From Patiria pectinifera (Eukaryota > Echinodermata > Asteroidea > Valvatida > Asterinidae), in NCBI GenBank assembly GCA_029964075.1, contig CM057136.1:6696001-6760000 (forward strand): a DNA stretch of 64,000 nt, given 5' to 3'. Below, piece after piece: positions 1-11,452 of the stretch (the stretch's first letter is position 1; every line of letters starts with the position of its first letter). A model generated the notes under the pieces. It saw only the letters and a program-made list of their open reading frames with translations, had not been told where the DNA came from and made no database searches. A program made the translations under genes and the position numbers.

Positions 1-1820
1 TGCATTTTCAATCGTTTGAAGCAACAAAGGTGCTCAAAATCTAAAGAAGGATGCTTAACAACTAATCTGAAAATGGTCCTTGTTAATAAAAAAGGGGCAC
101 TCTTTACAAAATATGGGGGGAGGGGGCGTGGAAAAATACCCCCCCCCCCCACTGACTACGCCTATGAGATCCATATTCATAGAATACATGAAAATGAACC
201 TGACTCAATCATTTGTAGTAAAATCATCTTCCATCCCTACAATGGTAGGATTGGCCACAGGGATGAAGGTACACATACTCGTAAACTCTTTTTAAATCTA
301 AATCTGTAACGCCATAGTTCAGGTAATTAGGAGGATTTGGGGGATTGAGGATGTATGGCGGTAAAAGTGCTAGTTGATTTTGGTGGGTGCATTGTCTCCA
401 CGTTTTAAGCTGAACCTTGATCTGTTGCATGAACTTACATGTAGTAATGCAAACACTTTGAACTATATCAAACTGTATACATGTACCGTCACCACTGACT
501 ATGTACTGTAGAAAAACCTTCTTTAAAATAGTCAAATATCAGACATTGTGCACCTGTTTTTAAATTATCAGGAATGGGGTTGTTATAATATGTACTTTTT
601 ACTAAAATGATACTTCTTGAATCTGAGTGAAAGACATTATTTAGTGTGCAAGATATGCATCTTTCAGACATATCTTTCTGAATATTTGAATATTTGGTCA
701 AGTGCAACTTGGAATAAATCATTACGTTAGTACTCTCAACCGCTAAATTGCAACCCTTTAATCATACATGTACGACACCAAATATGAATTAAAAAAAATA
801 TTCTTTTGTAAATAACCCTTATGGCAGATGGAGGTGGCAGTGTACATTTGAGTGATTATTGATTACCTAAAATGTTCCTTTTTTTTCATTTGTAAATAAG
901 TGTGTTTGTTATTGTTTTCCCTGTTGTACTTGGTGATCTGCACAGAGTTGCTCATGTTCTGGCAACGGTTCCAGCCCTACTTGGCCTAGCTGCGCAACGT
1001 TGTAAAAAAGTAAACATCTTAGAGGAAATATAGGACTAATAACTGCATAAACGACGGATGGTTGCATATGATTTTGTTCATTCATGAAACAATCAATGAA
1101 TCACTTCTGCCAACCATTTTGAAAATTTAGTTTTAGCTGACTATCTACGTGCGGTAACCTCAGGGGCGGATCCAGAATTTTCCAAAGGGGGGCGTGAATT
1201 GTTTTAAACATGTGGGGGAAGTTTTGTCGTGATACACGAACTCGTGAAGCCACGGCGTGTGGTTCGGAAGGGTTCCAAAAATGTTGAACTTTACAAGCTC
1301 TCTGGTGCATTTTAGAGCAAATCTGGGGATTTTTGAGGCAGATTTTTCCTGAAAATTCAGAGGAGATATTAAAAAAAAAATTAAATAAAAATGTGATAAA
1401 CATTTCACAAACATTACAACTTTCTGAACTGGAAATGTTTGGATTAAAAGTAAGTTTCAAATTAAAATAATAAGCCAAACAATAAATAATTTTTGCTTCC
1501 TATTACATGGCTTTCCAAAAATTAGGGTCGTTAGGTCGGAATTTATTTTTATTTCGTCAAAAAATATTTTGTGCTGATTGAATGAATGGTGCATACCAAG
1601 AAATCGTGCATATTTTGTGCCTTAATAATATTCATTCGCACCACGAAAGTTATCGAGACTGTCCATTAAAAGTTATAAAAACTGTGGTCTCGAGCAATAT
1701 ACCCGCCGATTTTCAACTTCATACGGTGCCCGGTTCTAAAGATAATCGAAATACAGACAGACAGACAGAAAGAGATTCCTGGAATTATAGTATGGATGGT
1801 TTTATACATGTATACTTATG
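1..1820. other. Non-coding stretch, nothing recognised
   Basis: AT-rich sequence without a convincing coding frame. It holds short homopolymer runs (G and C runs near 115-150), a GGGGCGGATCC-type repeat fragment near 1164-1200 of a kind that also appears at about 39,120-39,170, and a short GACA microsatellite near 1,755-1,770. Open frames are short, overlap on both strands and resemble no family I know. Confidence 0.5.
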
Positions 1821-2417
1821 GGTCATTCCATGTCAGACCAACGCACTTTTTTTACCTCATGTCTTCCGATGTTGATAAAAATTGCTGTGCTTGTAGGTCC
1901 TAATGAGCAATGAATGCACACCAATTTTTAGCTCGATCCGACCTACCATGTGGTCAGGGCAGAAACCACAAAAAACTGACATTTTTAGAGTAAAATACTA
2001 CCCTTTTGGTGGAAATATATCAAAACCATGTCAATTTTCATCGAATATATGCGAATTTGGTAGTAAAATAATAAGAATTGCATGCGCAAATCAACTCTTT
2101 TGTCAAAATTAAATTTTGTGAAAAGGAGGTCACGTGACCTTTAATATGTTATTGTGACCTTTGACCCAATTTATGTAAATGTCTTCCTCTATCAGAATCT
2201 ACTAAAAATCAATTGGGGTCTTCAAAATTTACAACTTTATCACTATTTTTGTACAGTTGGTGGGTTACAAATGAGTCAATTTATAGACTTCACATTAGAA
2301 ATCCACCCACGCAACTTACTATTCTGTTTCTAAAGCTACTTAAATTAATCTTGGTTTGGGAATTTCTCATGTTTAGGGCTGATGAGGTCTAACCAGACTC
2401 ATAATATAAATTATCAG

Positions 2418-2577
2418 CAGTGGCTCACCCAGGATTTGGCTTTTTTAGGGGGGGGGCTCATAGCTTTTTGTTGTCAAATTTCTGTAGAAGATTGAAAAAA
2501 AAAATCAAACAAACAAATTGACAACCTTGGAAGGGGGTGGGTTCAAGCCCCTCGAGCCCCCCCCCCCCGTGCCACTG
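2418..2577. mobile_element. Short CAGTGGC...GCCACTG repeat nested in left arm
   Basis: About 160 bp with terminal CAGTGGC and GCCACTG, with G-run and C-run rich interior. The ends resemble hAT-type MITEs that start CAGTGG; that assignment is inference from termini only. Confidence 0.45.
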
Positions 2578-3338
2578 ATAATTAGTTATCCCACAAGCGC
2601 GCTTGGAATATTGGACTATGAAACAATGCAATGCTGCTGTGAGCTATATGCCACCCAACGCACTTCATTATTCCGTGTTCCACGAGCCATAACGAATTTA
2701 TCTTCAAGCAAACTTGACGTCGAATGCGTACATTTTACGTGGTGAGGGATGTAGGTGCATAGTGTATTGGACCGTTCAGTAAATAAAAAGAACACAATAC
2801 ATACATGTACATGTACATTCGATATCTGGGGTGCAGTATAGCTGTGCAATATTATATCAAATCACACTGTTGTTGCTATAGATGGACTAATCAGGGTCTA
2901 GGATTCAAGGTTGCTTGAAGATAATACTCAGTATCGCAATCAGAGTTACCTTACTCATTCATCACTGCGCTTCTTGAATTTTAATGAGTCTCGCAGACTT
3001 GGCAATTTTTTCCTTCGCGATAAATTTCACCTGGATGGGTGTCCGCTGTACTGGGTCCGGGTAGTAAGCATAGAGCTGTTGCGTACCCTAAACAGTAACT
3101 GCTGATGACAATCGACTCTCAAGCATTCGACGTCAAGTTTGCTTGAAGATAAATTCCTTAGCCCACTTGCGCTTGTGGAACACAGAATAATGTAGTGCGC
3201 GCGGGTGGCATATGGGTCACGGCAGCATTGCATTGCTTCATATTCCAAGCGCGCTCGTGGGATAACTAATTATCAGTGGCACCCCTGGGTGGGAGGGGTG
3301 GCCTCAATTCTAAGCGCACTCGTGGGATAACTAATTAT

Positions 3339-3520
3339 CAGTGGCAAGGGGGGGGGGGCACGAGGAGCTGGAACCCCCCCTCCCCCTTCAAGGTTGTAAA
3401 TTTGTTTGATTTTTGGGTACATTTTTTTCAATCTTCTACAGAAATTTGAAAACAAACAAATTATGAGGCCCCCCCCCCCCCACACACACACACAAAAGCA
3501 AAATCCTGGGTGCGCCACTG
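3339..3520. mobile_element. Short CAGTGGC...GCCACTG repeat nested in right arm
   Basis: The inverted partner of the copy at 2,418-2,577, with the same termini and G-rich and C-rich interior plus a CA microsatellite at about 3,480-3,493. A further partial CAGTGGC start lies just outside it near 3,273. Confidence 0.45.
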
Positions 3521-5472
3521 CTGATAATTTATATTATGAGTCTGGTTATACCTCATCAGCCCTTAATATGAGAAATTCCCAAACAAAGATTAATTTAAGT
3601 AGCTTTAATAAGTAAGTTGTGTTGGTGTACATTTCTAATGTAAAGTCTATAAATTGACTAATTTGTAACCCACCAACTCTACCGAAATAGTCATAAAGTT
3701 GTAGACCCCAATTGATTTTTAGTGGATTCTGATACAGAAAGACATGCTCTATCAAGTCATTTTCATTTCGTTGATTTTCGGAATGATACATAAGTACATA
3801 AATTAGGTCAAAGGTCACGATAACGTATTAAAGGTCACGTGACCTACTTTTCACAAATTTTGACAAAAGAGTTCATTTGAGCATGCAATTCTTAATATTT
3901 TGATACCAAATTCGCATATATTCGATACAAATTGACATGGTTTTGACATATTTCTACCAAAAGGGTGGTATTTTACTCTAAAAATGTCAATTTTTTTGTG
4001 GTTTTTGCCCTGACCAAATGGTAGGTCGGATCGGGCTAAAACTTGGTGTGCATTCATTGCTCATCAGGACCTACAAGCACAGCAATTTTTATTAAAATCG
4101 GACGGACATGAGGTAAAAAAGTGCGTTGGTCTGACATGGAATGACCACAACTGTAAAGGTGTATATATTTAAATAGCTTTTTAAAAATAGCAAATGTAAA
4201 GTTACAGTCCTCGTCCCTTAACAACGCACCTTTTACGTATTAGACTAACCACACTCGTTACAATGTTAGTCACGTTTGAAATAATAATATGAAATGTTTA
4301 CTTAAAAACTGTGATAAAGATCACACAACGTTACGTGAAAAGATGGTTATCGGCGCAATGTACTGTGAAAATGCAGAACCGCGTTGATGTCGCTACGCAA
4401 TGCATCAGCTGAAAATGCGTAGAAAAATGTGGATATTATATTTTATTATTTAGTGGATATTATGCAAGATCCGGTTTTCTTTTAGTAGGCCTATGGGTGC
4501 ACACCAGTAAATAGGCCAAATATCCGTCCACCGAGCTCATGAGTACAAGTTATACACTCAAATTCTTCTATATTAGAGAGTTCCGAGAGCCATGGAATCG
4601 GGAGATTGAGGCAATACACCTCTGGCCCGCACTTGGGGCTTGGGACTTGGGGCCAAAATGGCGCTATTTAGCCATGTTGTGGAGGGATCCCTTTTCAAGA
4701 TGGCTACTTTTTCACTTTGGGAAACATCACTAATTTTAGGGGTCGTTTTTCTTCGGGTGAGAATGTCTCGAAAAGTAATCTGTCGACCCAACAAAAATTG
4801 AAAATAAACTGAAAGATGACATGTTGATTATCATTTTTCTGTGCAGCCGGAACACATGTGAGAGTTTTGAGTATTGTTAAAAGAATATTGAAATATGGGC
4901 ATTTACACTGTTGTCTATGGAAATTTATTTGATTGGGTGCAGCTCTATACGATGTTAAGCCGGGAAATCTTACAGCGCCCTTCTTGATGCACAATTATAG
5001 ACGAGGGACAAAAAGAAATACTTTTCCGCAACTATGCGGAAAAACAAAAAACAAAAAACAAAAAACAGAAAAAACCAATGTCTTTTCCGTTGATGGCGGA
5101 AAAGCCAATTTGCAAATTGGCGGAAAGGCCTGAAGTTCGAAAAGTAATTGCATTTCAATGAATTCAAATCATGGGAAAAACTTCATTGCACGGTCCTTTA
5201 AATGTCTATTCGATAAGATAAAGCTCGACTTTAAACCTGATAAAGAGACTAACACTATAGTTACGTGGCCTGCTTGCATGCGGATCGGAAATCGCCAGCA
5301 AACAGATCATTATTTTTTTTAAATCTAGTTTTGCAATCAAATGACTTATATTAATTGCCTTTAAAAACTCATGATAGTAATTTGGCACAACCACCACATT
5401 TCTGAGATTTCCCTGTAAGACATTATGCTATACTTGCACTTTAACAGATTTTTATGGAGTAGAATTACTTAC

Positions 5473-5638
5473 CTTGTTTACCACGGCACTGGGCTCTGAA
5501 AGACGCGAAAGCCTTGTTACGAAGTGCGGTTAGATCATCACCGGGTGCAGCCTGGACCATGGCACTACACGTGTTCCCTCGTACAGGTAGAATAAAGAGG
5601 GAACTAAAAAGCCCCAGAGTCCAACTGAAGACCCACAT
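5473..5638 (-). CDS. First coding exon of a secreted-protein gene, paralogue of the exon at 41.2 kb; rest of gene outside window
   Basis: Reading the minus strand, ATG at 5,638 opens a 55-residue exon that ends at a consensus donor AAG|GTAAGT with one base left over (phase 1). Residues 1-21 have a signal-peptide pattern: MWVFSW, a hydrophobic core LGLFSSLFIL, then PVRG. The mature part starts NTCSAMVQAAPGDD and has two cysteines (residues 24 and 51). It differs from the 41.2-kb copy at 3 of 55 residues. The frame stays open upstream of this ATG, but the signal-peptide character makes the inner ATG the likely start. No matching downstream exon lies between here and position 1, so the remaining exons would be left of the window. 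By analogy with the 41.2-kb copy it may belong to a discoidin-domain gene; that is inference. Confidence 0.6.
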
Positions 5639-6173
5639 TTTACGCGGGTTTTTCATGACCAGCCAGCAGGTCTTCCCTTTGATATCTGCGATCAAAACGG
5701 GCAGAGCACCACTCCCTGGCACGATGAGCCTAATGTTTGGGATATCGCTTGCTGTCGTCACATAGTTTCCACGGTAACCGTAACAATGGATATTGTTTGG
5801 AGTTGGTTCATCGACGATCATGACAGAGCGAAACCCAATGTCATGTGACGTTCGGGACTGTTTCATTTTTTCCTTGGAGGAAATATTATATTCAACCTCA
5901 AAGCAACTTCTCAGCTATACAAAAATTACTTAAGAAACCAAGGCAATGTCGCAAAATATCTTGACCTTTAACACATTTGGGAATACAGAGTTAATTTTGA
6001 CACAGTACTTCAAGGAGTCCCATTTTGTATGACATTTTGCAATATAGATCCATTTGTAATAGAGATGTACATTTCCAAACTAAAATAACGTTTTGAATCA
6101 ATAGTGCAAGGGATGGTCTGCTATCGTTCATCTTTATCTTATAAATGTAAACACGATACCAAATAAGGATCAG

Positions 6174-6414
6174 GGCCCAATTACATGGCGCTGCTTAGCA
6201 CAACAATTTGCTTAGCACAAAAATAGTCTGGCTTATAAAAGCAGGTAACCAGCCAAAACTCCACGTGATGTATATTGCTCGTGATCAGTATTCAGCTGTT
6301 GTTTGCTTAGCATGAAAATCACATGGAGTTTTGGCTGGTAACCTGCTTTTATAAACCATACTTTTTTTTGTGCTAAGCAAATGTTTGTGCTTAGCAGCGC
6401 CGTGAAATTGGCCC
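6174..6414. mobile_element. 241-bp palindromic MITE with GGCCCAATT termini
   Basis: Nearly full-length inverted repeat: the left half runs GGCCCAATTACATGGCGC then TGCTTAGCA motifs, and the right half is its reverse complement ending AATTGGCCC. The related block A' reads straight through (GGATCAGCTGGTTGAG) with no insert, giving an empty site. Target duplication cannot be fixed because the flanks share only a few bases with the ends. A decayed fragment with similar GTTAAGCAGCGCT motifs lies near 16,703-16,730. Confidence 0.85.
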
Positions 6415-6654
6415 CTGGTTGAGAGCAATCCAAGATTTTTGTTTACTTATACCGACGGTATAGCCTCATCGTTTAAGCGTATGTTTAAATTAAGAGTCCT
6501 CTCAAACCAATCATTAACCTGGGTCCAAAACATAGATGAAATCTCACCCCTACAAAATAGATGAACAAGCGTTTCGCTCTCTAAGATATAGAATATCTAT
6601 GTACGAACCGGATAGGGCGCTCGCGCGCCATGCATGTCAAGTTTAAATGTGAAA

Positions 6655-7382
6655 ATGTTTGACACATTAAATGAGACAATTCCAGTGGTTAAGATCGCGC
6701 AAGGCATGATGGGAAACATCATGGCGCAGTAAGATCGTACCCATGGAAACAAGGTTGCCCAGCAGCCTTCACTTTGTAATTCAATACAGCCTATGCTTGC
6801 ACATTAGTAAAAAGGCCAAATATTCGTCCGCAGAGCTCACGAATAAAAGTTGAACCCTTAAAATATTCTATATTAGATCTGAGAGTTCTGAGAGCCATGG
6901 AATTGGGGAATTGAAAAGATATGGCAATGCACCTCTGTCCCGGACTTGGGGCTTCCAATTCTGAGCATTGTGGATGCAACTGGGCCCGAAAGTGGCGCTA
7001 TTTAGCCATGTTGTGGAGGGATCGTTTTTTAAGCCGTACTAAAGCTGTACTAAAGCTGTACTAAATTTCGAGTTGTCCATATGCTTGTGCACAAACGTGG
7101 ATCCGCCCAACAAGCTTCACTTTGTACAGCGAGTTAGCACTGTAGTAATTCAATATAGCTCTATGTATTCTATTATATAGACTAATCCGGCAACAGCCAT
7201 TTTCTCTGGTAGCACCAGGCTCGCGGGAGTCGCGTAAATGCGAGCCGGGGAAACGCACAAAAGGAGGCCCAACGATTAACTGCCTGCTCCCTGCCTTGTG
7301 TGGGATCCAAAATGTCAACTGGAGCACCGATGATAAGAAATTAATGAACTTCCATCAACCATTCCCATTGTATGGTTTCACT
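6655..7382. repeat. Duplicated block B (partner of 58,107-58,865)
   Basis: Direct repeat of 58,107-58,865, including AATGAGACAATTCCAGTGGT at the start and CTCCAAAATGTCAACTGGAG-like sequence near the end. A sub-segment of about 220 bp (6,790-7,020, with GGCGCTATTTAGCCATGTTG) is also found at 4,490-4,700, 40,170-40,400 and 58,255-58,490, so it is a dispersed repeat in its own right. No coding frame is convincing. Confidence 0.75.
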
Positions 7383-7764
7383 GATGCGTGAAGCCAACAC
7401 ACACACACACGCACATTCCAAAATTTGTATCCTTGTGGAGACATTTCTTTGTTCCCGTGTAGTAAAGTGTTCAATTTTGAAAGTGAATTTTCAAAATGCT
7501 CTTATTTTAACCAGAATAAGTTTCCTGGGCTGAAATTTGGAATTAATATCCCTTTTCTAAAACTCTTCCATCTGCGACAAATAAACACACCTTGGAAATT
7601 CCTAGTTTTTGAGTAAAACCCATATATCTATTTCGTGAAAACCTTGTGGAGACCTATTCATCTATAGAAATTGCCCTGTGGAGACCTTTACAATGTTTTG
7701 TTCACTATTGTGTGTGAGTCTCCACAAGGCAGCGAATTTGTGGTCACTGACACACACCCACCGA

Positions 7765-8063
7765 CGTGTGTTACATACCTTGTGTGGACATTGCTTTGTT
7801 TTCGTGTAGTTAAGAAAACTCGGTACAAAAAATAACTTTACTCAAACTGTGAAAACTCTTTTAACCCAATTTTTTTTCTATGATTCCCTATAGTGTTTCT
7901 CTTCATTCTGCTACAGATAAACCTAACCCAAAAATGCCTCTAAACCTGTTTTCCAGAAAGGGCAAAACCTTATGTGGACACGGCTTAGTCCACATAAGGT
8001 TCACACAACCTGCATTATGTGGACCTCTTTTGTTCACAAGTCCACATAGGGTATGTAACACAA
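7765..8063. mobile_element. ~300-bp MITE with TGTGTTACATACC termini
   Basis: Starts TGTGTTACATACCTTGTGTG and ends with the reverse complement (CACATAGGGTATGTAACACA). The interior also holds a GTCCACATAAGG hairpin near 7,975-8,000. The TIR shares the pattern CTTGTG-GAGA/GGACATTxCTTTGTT-CGTGTAG with the larger element that surrounds it, so the two are probably related families. Confidence 0.65.
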
Positions 8064-8115
8064 ACTCACACACAACAAGTCAAAAGTGGCTATTACTCCC
8101 TGTACTGTTTGTCAC

Positions 8116-9884
8116 CATTTTCATTTTCTCTATCTCTATCGACTTGTATAATTTTATTAATGGTGACCCCGGCTCAAATTATCAATGATCAAAGTAGTAT
8201 CAGACAGAAAGAAATATAAACCAACAGACACAATAATCTTCAGATTTTGAACAGGTATTATTTTAACAATTTATATATGCCAATTTAATATTTACAATTA
8301 ATATATACAAGGATCCAAATAGAACTTATGTTTCCAATCACTGTCTTCTTGGATTGAAGACTTCAGTTTAACTTTTGCACTTATCTAATTCACACAGATT
8401 TTTCTGTAGTTCAGTTTTCTTATTCTCTTGGCTTAAGGTTAAGCTATCAATCATACAAATTTTCTGTAAACTAATTTATCTTATCGCTTATCATGTCTTA
8501 GATTTACACTCAATTCGATAGATCACACAGATCTTCTACCAGTCAATTCTATTAATTCTCACTTAGTTTTCTTATCACCGTATTTAAGGGTGACTCGCAG
8601 ACGTCTCACAGTTAATTTTCCCAACACTTGGGCTTTCTTGTGAACACTTAGTTCTCCTATTACTTACATATACTTGTAACACTTAATTTTATCATATTTA
8701 TTTAAATATCACACAGGTTTCTTGTCAATTATTTATTTGAGGGGTTTTTGATCAATATGGATACCGTACAGTTTTTATTCTAAGGAAATGTTGTCCGCTC
8801 AACTTGACCTTTACGGTGAAAGTAGGACTACTCTGCGCTGAACTTAGACGTGCTGTAGGTAGTTGAGTATGACGGCCAAGTAGCCGATCTCTCAGGCGTT
8901 CTCTCAGGCGGTCTCTCAGGCTCAGTGGCGGGTTAGATCATACCAGTATTTACGGCCATCTATAATAATTATATAATAACCAAAAACCTAAAGAGCATTT
9001 CGTCCAATAATTCAAACAAAGGCAAGGTTAATACAATAAAATTGAAACAACTGCTGTTTCGGCATGCATGTAGACCGTTCTTCGTTTCAATTTCACAACC
9101 ATGGCAATTCACCAAAGGTCTACACGACGTTCAGGATGTGGCCTTACGTGATTTACAATTCATTTCATGGATTGTCAACTTTGCACAATGAAATAAAAAT
9201 GAATGTCTAGATAAGTCTATACATATTTTAAAATAACACTTACGGTTGTGGAGATTGCAGTTTAGTTGATGCCGGGCTGAGTGTTGCGATTTTGGTCACA
9301 ATCGGACCGGGGACGGCTGGTCCGAAGATCTTACTTCGGCACTGTAATTTTGCCGATCGAGCTGACAAACTGGATTTTGTGGCTGATTTCCACAAAAATC
9401 AGAATCTTGGATTTTCTATAACCTGCTGCATTCAGGTGTCTTCGGACGGTTGATACCGGTCACATTCACACACACTCAGACTAACACGGACTAATTTTGA
9501 TGATGCTTTCTGATCTGACGCTACTATCGTTCTGCTCAAGGCTTTCTCTCTCTCTCATTCTCTCTCTCATTCTATGTACATTTACATACCAACCAATTAA
9601 GGGAATAATAGTACCACCAACCACAATGGTTGATGACAATGCTGGAGAATGCTAGAACATGTCCTATTACATCACATCGCTCCATGCATCGAATGCCAAC
9701 GCCTTAAATCTCAGTGGTTATACGTTGTAATGGCGCGGGAACTATAGTCGTTTCTTATTGGAGAAAAACTTTAAGACTCGACTATTTATGTGCGTAGGGT
9801 GATCTCATTACCGAGTAATGAGGTGCGCGAAAAAAATAAAATAAAAGAAAAGAATTTACGTTGTGACACTGTTGTTCTGGAATT
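8116..9884. other. Non-coding interior of the 7.4-10.2 kb element
   Basis: AT-rich, no long frame. It contains three CTCTCAGGCG/GGTCTCTCAGGC-type short repeats near 8,890-8,930 and a CTCT/ATTCTCTC microsatellite near 9,545-9,575. A TGGTGACCCC string at about 8,161 resembles the edge of a retroelement primer-binding site but is not backed by LTRs. Confidence 0.4.
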
Positions 9885-10382
9885 TACTACCTTACGGAGA
9901 CATGAACACAATAGGGAACAAAAGATTGTATACGTCTCCAGAAGAACATTTCTATAGATGAATAAGTCTCCACAAGAATTTCACGAAATAGATATATGGA
10001 TTTTACTCAAAAACTAGGAATTTCCAAGGTAGGTTGATTTGTCGCAAATGGAAGAGTTTTAGAAAAGGGATATTTAGTCCAAATTTCAGCCCAGGAAATT
10101 AATTCTGGTTAAAATAAGAGCATTTTGAAACTTCAATTTCACACTCGAAAACTTTACTACACGAGAACAAAGAAATGTCTCCACAGGAATACAAATTCCA
10201 GAATGTGTGTTTTTTTCGGCACAGAGTACGCGTAACCCTTGATGTAACCCGTCTGGTACACACCCACAATGGCGACTTCTAGTCAAGATAAGGAGGGGAC
10301 ACTGGCGTCGCCAGATTGATATTGGGGTCGGGGGTTAAGGCATCATAGATTGAACATTTCGTTTTGTCAAGACTAATATTAA

Positions 10383-10836
10383 AACCTTACCGGGATTCAG
10401 AAGGGAATATGGAGTCTTCACATTTTTTATGTTTTATATTGTCCTGGCCACGTGGTAAACTCACCCGGGGCCATCTATCACCACATCCTAGTATGGACCA
10501 TAGTACGTCCTTTAGAGGGGGTGTCAGTCTTGTGATCCTACTGGAGGGGTTGGAATTGGCGGGAAAACCCTGTGTGCTTGTGCACATTTACATAGGCTTG
10601 TGTACAAATGCACTATAAACATTGGGATTAGTTTGATCACCCCTGTGACCAAAATGGAATGTCTAATGGGTTATGTCTGTGGTTTTAACGGCTGTTTGGG
10701 GCCTGAGATATACTCCAGACATGCCAGGGGTGAATGGGCTGGTTGTGAGGGTCGGGTGGCTCAAATTACTTGTGGTGAAGTTGACATTCCATACAATCAC
10801 TGCATAGTAAATATTAAAGGGGCTCGCTCCAGCAAG
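10383..10836. mobile_element. 454-bp insertion/deletion flanked by TTAA
   Basis: Block C' reads AATATTAACAAACTC where this copy has TTAA, 454 extra bases, TTAA, then CAAACTC. A TTAA duplication is the signature of piggyBac-type insertion, but I find no matching terminal inverted repeat. Deletion in C' between TTAA microhomologies is an equal alternative. The open frame inside (about 10,600-10,914) matches no family I recognise. Confidence 0.5.
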
Positions 10837-10973
10837 TTAACAAACTCGACTTATCAAGATCTAACTATGATCACATGTACAGCTTCAGTTCTTATGTTAC
10901 CTTTCGTACCCTAAATGTCGCTCCTTCCGTCAAGCATCTTTACCTTCGGAAATCAGAAAATAATGTTTATCAA

Positions 10974-11452
10974 CGGGAAGCCATCGAGATCCGCAAGCAC
11001 AACCCAGTTCCGCAAGACATCGGGTTTCACCTCAACGACATCTGGCTCCCACTTCTCCAGACTGATGGGTCTCCTATACCCTAGGTCCTCAGCTACCACC
11101 TTAGACTGATGGGTCTCCTATACCCTAGGTCCTCCCTCTACTGACACTGCAACCCTACTGTTCCACTTCAGTGGGCACCAAGCTTGTTCTAGGATCCTGT
11201 CCACTTGGCATCCTCACAGGATGCAACTTCTCACTTCATTGACTTCGCCTTTTGCTACTTGTATTGTATTCACTTTCTTAGAGTTTAGGCACTCTCCTGA
11301 AGACGGTCAGAGCATACTGACCGGAACGTCGAGTTTATACCTCTGGTTCTTTTCAGAGCCATTCTCTTAGTTGAGAAATTATTCGCACATGGTGTTTCCG
11401 CAAACCTTTCATTATTTAGTATTTCCACCATGCAAAGCCTCAAATCTTACTT
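10974..11452 (+). mobile_element. 5'-truncated Penelope-like element insertion with 12-bp target duplication
   Basis: Extra to block C' and bounded by two copies of AATGTTTATCAA (10,962-10,973 and 11,453-11,464), as expected from target-primed insertion. It begins in frame with REAIEIRKHNP and continues to DIGFHLNDIWLPLL before a TAG at 11,082-11,084. That pattern resembles the C-terminal GIY-YIG endonuclease tail of Penelope-like retroelements (REA-I-R.. then NRD-G-LP..W..LL). After the stop come a tandem duplication of about 43 bp (11,044-11,135) and a conserved-looking non-coding 3' part with a hammerhead-like core. The reverse transcriptase is absent. Confidence 0.65.
11297..11330 (+). 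ncRNA. Degenerate hammerhead-ribozyme-like core in the Penelope-like 3' region
   Basis: CTGAAGA (11,297-11,303) is followed by a perfect 7-bp stem CGGTCAG/CTGACCG with a six-base loop, then GAACGTC. The hammerhead consensus is CUGANGA, stem II, GAAA; here the last part reads GAAC. Penelope-like elements are known to carry hammerhead motifs. Stems I and III are not obvious, so activity is unlikely. Confidence 0.35.

Larger units (their letters stand above)
1821..4146. mobile_element. Foldback-type non-autonomous DNA element with ~0.9-1.0 kb inverted arms
   Basis: The left arm (about 1,821-2,745) is repeated in reverse complement as the right arm (about 3,105-4,146) around a spacer of roughly 360 bp. 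The outer ends both begin GGTCATTCCATGTCAGACC when read inward, followed by the same ACGCAC-T-run and ACCTCATGTC. I see no transposase frame, so this is a non-autonomous element or a palindromic composite. No clear target duplication flanks it. Each arm carries its own copy of a smaller CAGTGGC-ended repeat, so that nested insertion predates formation of the palindrome. Confidence 0.7.
4158..6640. repeat. Duplicated block A (partner of 39,862-42,142)
   Basis: Near-collinear direct repeat of 39,862-42,142, from a shared AGCTTTTTAAAAATAGCAAA start to a shared GATATA-AATATCTATGTA end. It differs by scattered substitutions and by one 241-bp MITE present only here (6,174-6,414). The block carries a signal-peptide exon on the minus strand. 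About 1 kb of sequence lies on the promoter side of that exon in both copies, so the duplication probably included promoter and first exon of a gene. Confidence 0.85.
7412..10210. mobile_element. Element with ~300-bp inverted termini
   Basis: Sequence from about 7,412 to 7,740 (ACATTCCAAAATTTGTATCC..., GTGGAGACATTTCTTTGTTC) returns as reverse complement at about 9,885-10,210. The interior of about 2.1 kb has no transposase frame that I can see and holds a smaller inverted-repeat element at 7,765-8,063. Block B'-C' at 58.86-58.91 kb lacks almost all of this sequence, which supports insertion into the left copy, although about 45 bp near 8,068-8,112 is shared with the right copy, so the history has more than one step. 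Confidence 0.6.

Noticed and set aside
5639-5866. Open frame extending upstream of the signal-peptide exon (about 76 extra codons)
   Set aside because: The inner ATG starts a clear signal peptide, and in the 41.2-kb copy the outermost ATG is changed to ATA. The extension is more likely 5' untranslated sequence.
8155-8180. TGGTGACCCC resembling an LTR primer-binding-site edge
   Set aside because: No LTR pair, polypurine tract or gag/pol frame could be found around it.
10600-10914. 104-codon frame with several cysteines
   Set aside because: Most of it lies in a segment missing from the sister block, with no recognisable domain or splice signals.
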